DNA from: Candidatus Omnitrophota bacterium
GTDB taxonomy: Bacteria > Omnitrophota > Gorgyraeia > B26-G9
DNA: 15,142 nucleotides
NCBI GenBank assembly: GCA_022013205.1
Contig: JAKLQT010000083.1
Location: forward strand, 1 to 15,142
Direction: 5' to 3'
Every line of letters starts with the position of its first letter. Within the stretch, counting starts at the first letter, position 1. Below the pieces are notes generated by a model. The model was not told the origin of the DNA. It made no database searches and saw nothing but the letters and a program-made list of their open reading frames with translations. Positions 14,344-15,142 of the stretch are shown here, piece after piece. Position numbers and translations under genes: made by a program.

Positions 14344-14604
14344 ATGGGCTATGAAATCTATCAAATAAACAGAGAGAAAGAGTTTGAAAATGCTTGTTTG
14401 AGGTGCGGTAATTGCTGCGGGGCAGGCGTGGACGCCTGTATTCATCTAATCGCGCAGCCTGACGGCAAATATCGGTGCGATATTTACGAATCCAGAGGTG
14501 GTTTGCAGAAAACACAAACAGGTAAATTCTTTAAATGTGTACCCATTAGAATGATCTTACATGTTGACTGGCCGGGACGCTGGAAATGCGCGTATGTTTA
14601 TTAG
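14344..14604 (+). CDS. YkgJ-type zinc/iron-chelating cysteine-cluster protein
   Basis: This 86-residue protein has a dense Cys pattern: CLRCGNCCGAGVDACIHL, then YRCDIYESRGG, FFKCVPIR and WKCAYVY. C-x2-C-x2-CC followed by spaced Cys residues is the YkgJ (zinc- or iron-chelating) family signature, with CVPIR and a C-terminal aromatic-C-x-Y characteristic of the short members. It is cytoplasmic with no signal peptide. The biochemical role of these short proteins is not established. The ribosome site is weak, so the start could be further in, but the first Cys needs residues close to here. It overlaps the DUF167 gene by 11 bp, suggesting co-translation. Confidence 0.78.
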   Translation: MGYEIYQINREKEFENACLRCGNCCGAGVDACIHLIAQPDGKYRCDIYESRGGLQKTQTGKFFKCVPIRMILHVDWPGRWKCAYVY

Positions 14605-14824
14605 TATCAAGGTTATTACTAACGCTGCAAAAAATGAGATCATCGAAAAGGCCAAAGGGGAATTTGTCGTGAAGGTTACCGCGACGCCGCAGCGCGGTAA
14701 GGCAAATAAAAAAGTCCTTGAATCTTTGGCAGACTACTTTCATGTAAGTAAAACAGACATTTTGATTGTAAAAGGAAAATATAATTCAAAGAAAATTATA
14801 AATATTGTTAAGGCCTCTGCATGA
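14594..14824 (+). CDS. DUF167/YggU-family protein
   Basis: The 76-residue protein fits the DUF167 (YggU) family, which is usually 70-100 residues. Visible hallmarks are the opening V-x-x-NA-x-x-NEI stretch, VKVTATPQRGKANKKVLE (the conserved A-P-x-x-GKAN core, here with T-P-Q-R), LADYFHVSKTDILIVKG and SKKIINI. The family is a small alpha-beta cytoplasmic protein of unknown function, often found next to cell-division or ribosome-rescue genes. I chose ATG 14594; the frame is open to 14561, but an upstream start would overlap the YkgJ gene further and adds no family sequence. Confidence 0.85.
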   Translation: MFISIKVITNAAKNEIIEKAKGEFVVKVTATPQRGKANKKVLESLADYFHVSKTDILIVKGKYNSKKIINIVKASA

Positions 14825-14886
14825 CTATCAGGGAAGTGAAAAAGGATTTTACTGGAAAATATTTTTCCTCATTCTCGACTGACATC

Positions 14887-14943
14887 CTGGCAGTCTCCGA
14901 GGTAAGTTATAGCTGCCAGACATCCTGTCGCATCTATAACTTA
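14887..14943 (+). other. Candidate H-type pseudoknot after the DUF167 gene
   Basis: Stem 1 pairs ctggcag (14887-14893) with ctgccag (14913-14919), 7 bp. Stem 2 pairs taagttatag (14903-14912) with ctataactta (14934-14943), 10 bp. The arms interleave with no base between the second and third strands, which is the H-type pseudoknot order, with loops of 9 and 14 bases. A direct repeat gacatcctg occurs at 14881-14889 and 14919-14927, and a small hairpin ggaaaa-tat-ttttcc lies at 14854-14868. An open 62-codon frame (14821-15009) overlaps the DUF167 stop but has no recognisable family and low coding appearance, so I treat the stretch as non-coding. Confidence 0.4.
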
Positions 14944-15048
14944 AATCCGGAAAAACAGTTCCCAGTAAAATCTAAGCTGCGCGGAAGCCTTTTACCGGAC
15001 AATGGGTAGTGTCAAATAAAGCATGAAAGGATATGAAAGAATTAACCA

Positions 15049-15113
15049 CAGAGCGCATCCGCCAAAAAGCGTGGCGAGACCTCGCCTGTCGGAATACGGC
15101 GAGGCGGGCAGAG
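15049..15113. mobile_element. Short hairpin-bearing insertion with 5-bp duplication (MITE/REP-like)
   Basis: A motif beginning aaccacagag is interrupted: cagag at 15049-15053 is repeated at 15109-15113, and the text between (15054-15108) is GC-rich and self-complementary. cctcgcc (15080-15086) pairs with ggcgagg (15098-15104), and ggcgag (15073-15078) can also pair with ctcgcc (15081-15086). Joining the flanks would give aaccacagagggcacgg, a plausible uninterrupted repeat. This looks like a 60-bp palindromic element inserted with a 5-bp target duplication. No transposase is present. Confidence 0.4.
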
Positions 15114-15142
15114 GGCACGGGGCAAGAAATAATATATATTTA

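Noticed and set aside
14254..14367. 37-codon frame starting MDKRPMLTQ
   Set aside because: No ribosome site, no known family, and it overlaps the start of the cysteine-cluster gene and its likely promoter.
14821..15009. 62-codon frame overlapping the DUF167 stop by ATGA
   Set aside because: No recognisable family, a composition unlike a folded protein, and strong base-pairing in the same stretch; the overlap alone is not enough to call a gene.
1..15142. CRISPR array, tRNA, rRNA or phage genes
   Set aside because: No regularly spaced repeats, no tRNA-like cloverleaf and no integrase or structural phage genes were seen.

Overview
The window carries an almost complete type II secretion / type IV pilus-like (pseudopilus) gene cluster on the + strand, with a few unrelated small genes at both ends. 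No + / - strand switching is seen: every credible gene runs left to right, mostly with short gaps or 4-bp overlaps. Moderate GC, a diderm secretion apparatus (a secretin implies an outer membrane), a PilM-PilN type assembly platform and unusual gene neighbours suggest an uncultivated diderm bacterium, possibly Omnitrophota or a related PVC-group lineage. That assignment is an inference from gene style, not from a marker gene.

Layout. 86-535: a lone small cupin resembling the ureidoglycolate lyase (AllA) family. 590-618: a good sigma70-type promoter. 709-1152: GspC/PilP-like protein. 1166-1969 and 2023-3306: a secretin split over two genes, each with its own signal peptide, the break falling inside the second of two N1-type domains. 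3362-5035: GspE/PilB ATPase. 5054-5082: an internal promoter (TTGTAA-17-TATAAT with extended -10) ahead of a 59-residue single-pass membrane protein (5172-5351) and the GspG-like major pseudopilin (5404-5979). A hairpin-rich 187-bp gap follows. 6167-8462: a cassette of ABC ATPase, ABC-2 permease and membrane-anchored helical-repeat protein, translationally coupled to the minor pseudopilins. 8459-10380: GspH, GspI, GspJ and GspK-like proteins. 10383-11591: GspF/PilC. 11595-13463: PilM-PilN fusion, the same domain plan as GspL. 13450-14070: PilO/GspM.

After the cluster, 14073-14196 looks like the decayed end of a type II toxin-antitoxin module, followed by a YkgJ-type cysteine-cluster protein (14344-14604), a DUF167/YggU protein (14594-14824), a region that can fold as an H-type pseudoknot (14887-14943), and a 60-bp hairpin-bearing insertion at the right edge with a 5-bp duplication.

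How the parts fit. The two secretin pieces would form the outer-membrane gate. GspC, GspL and GspM would form the periplasm-spanning platform. GspE and GspF would drive assembly of the GspG filament, tipped by H-I-J-K. The gene order C-D-E-G-[ABC cassette]-H-I-J-K-F-L-M is the classical gsp order with F moved and a cassette inserted. A prepilin peptidase (GspO/PilD) and a retraction ATPase (PilT) are not in the window. The most notable features are the split secretin, the embedded ABC/TPR cassette, and the tiny membrane protein sharing the pilin's own promoter.
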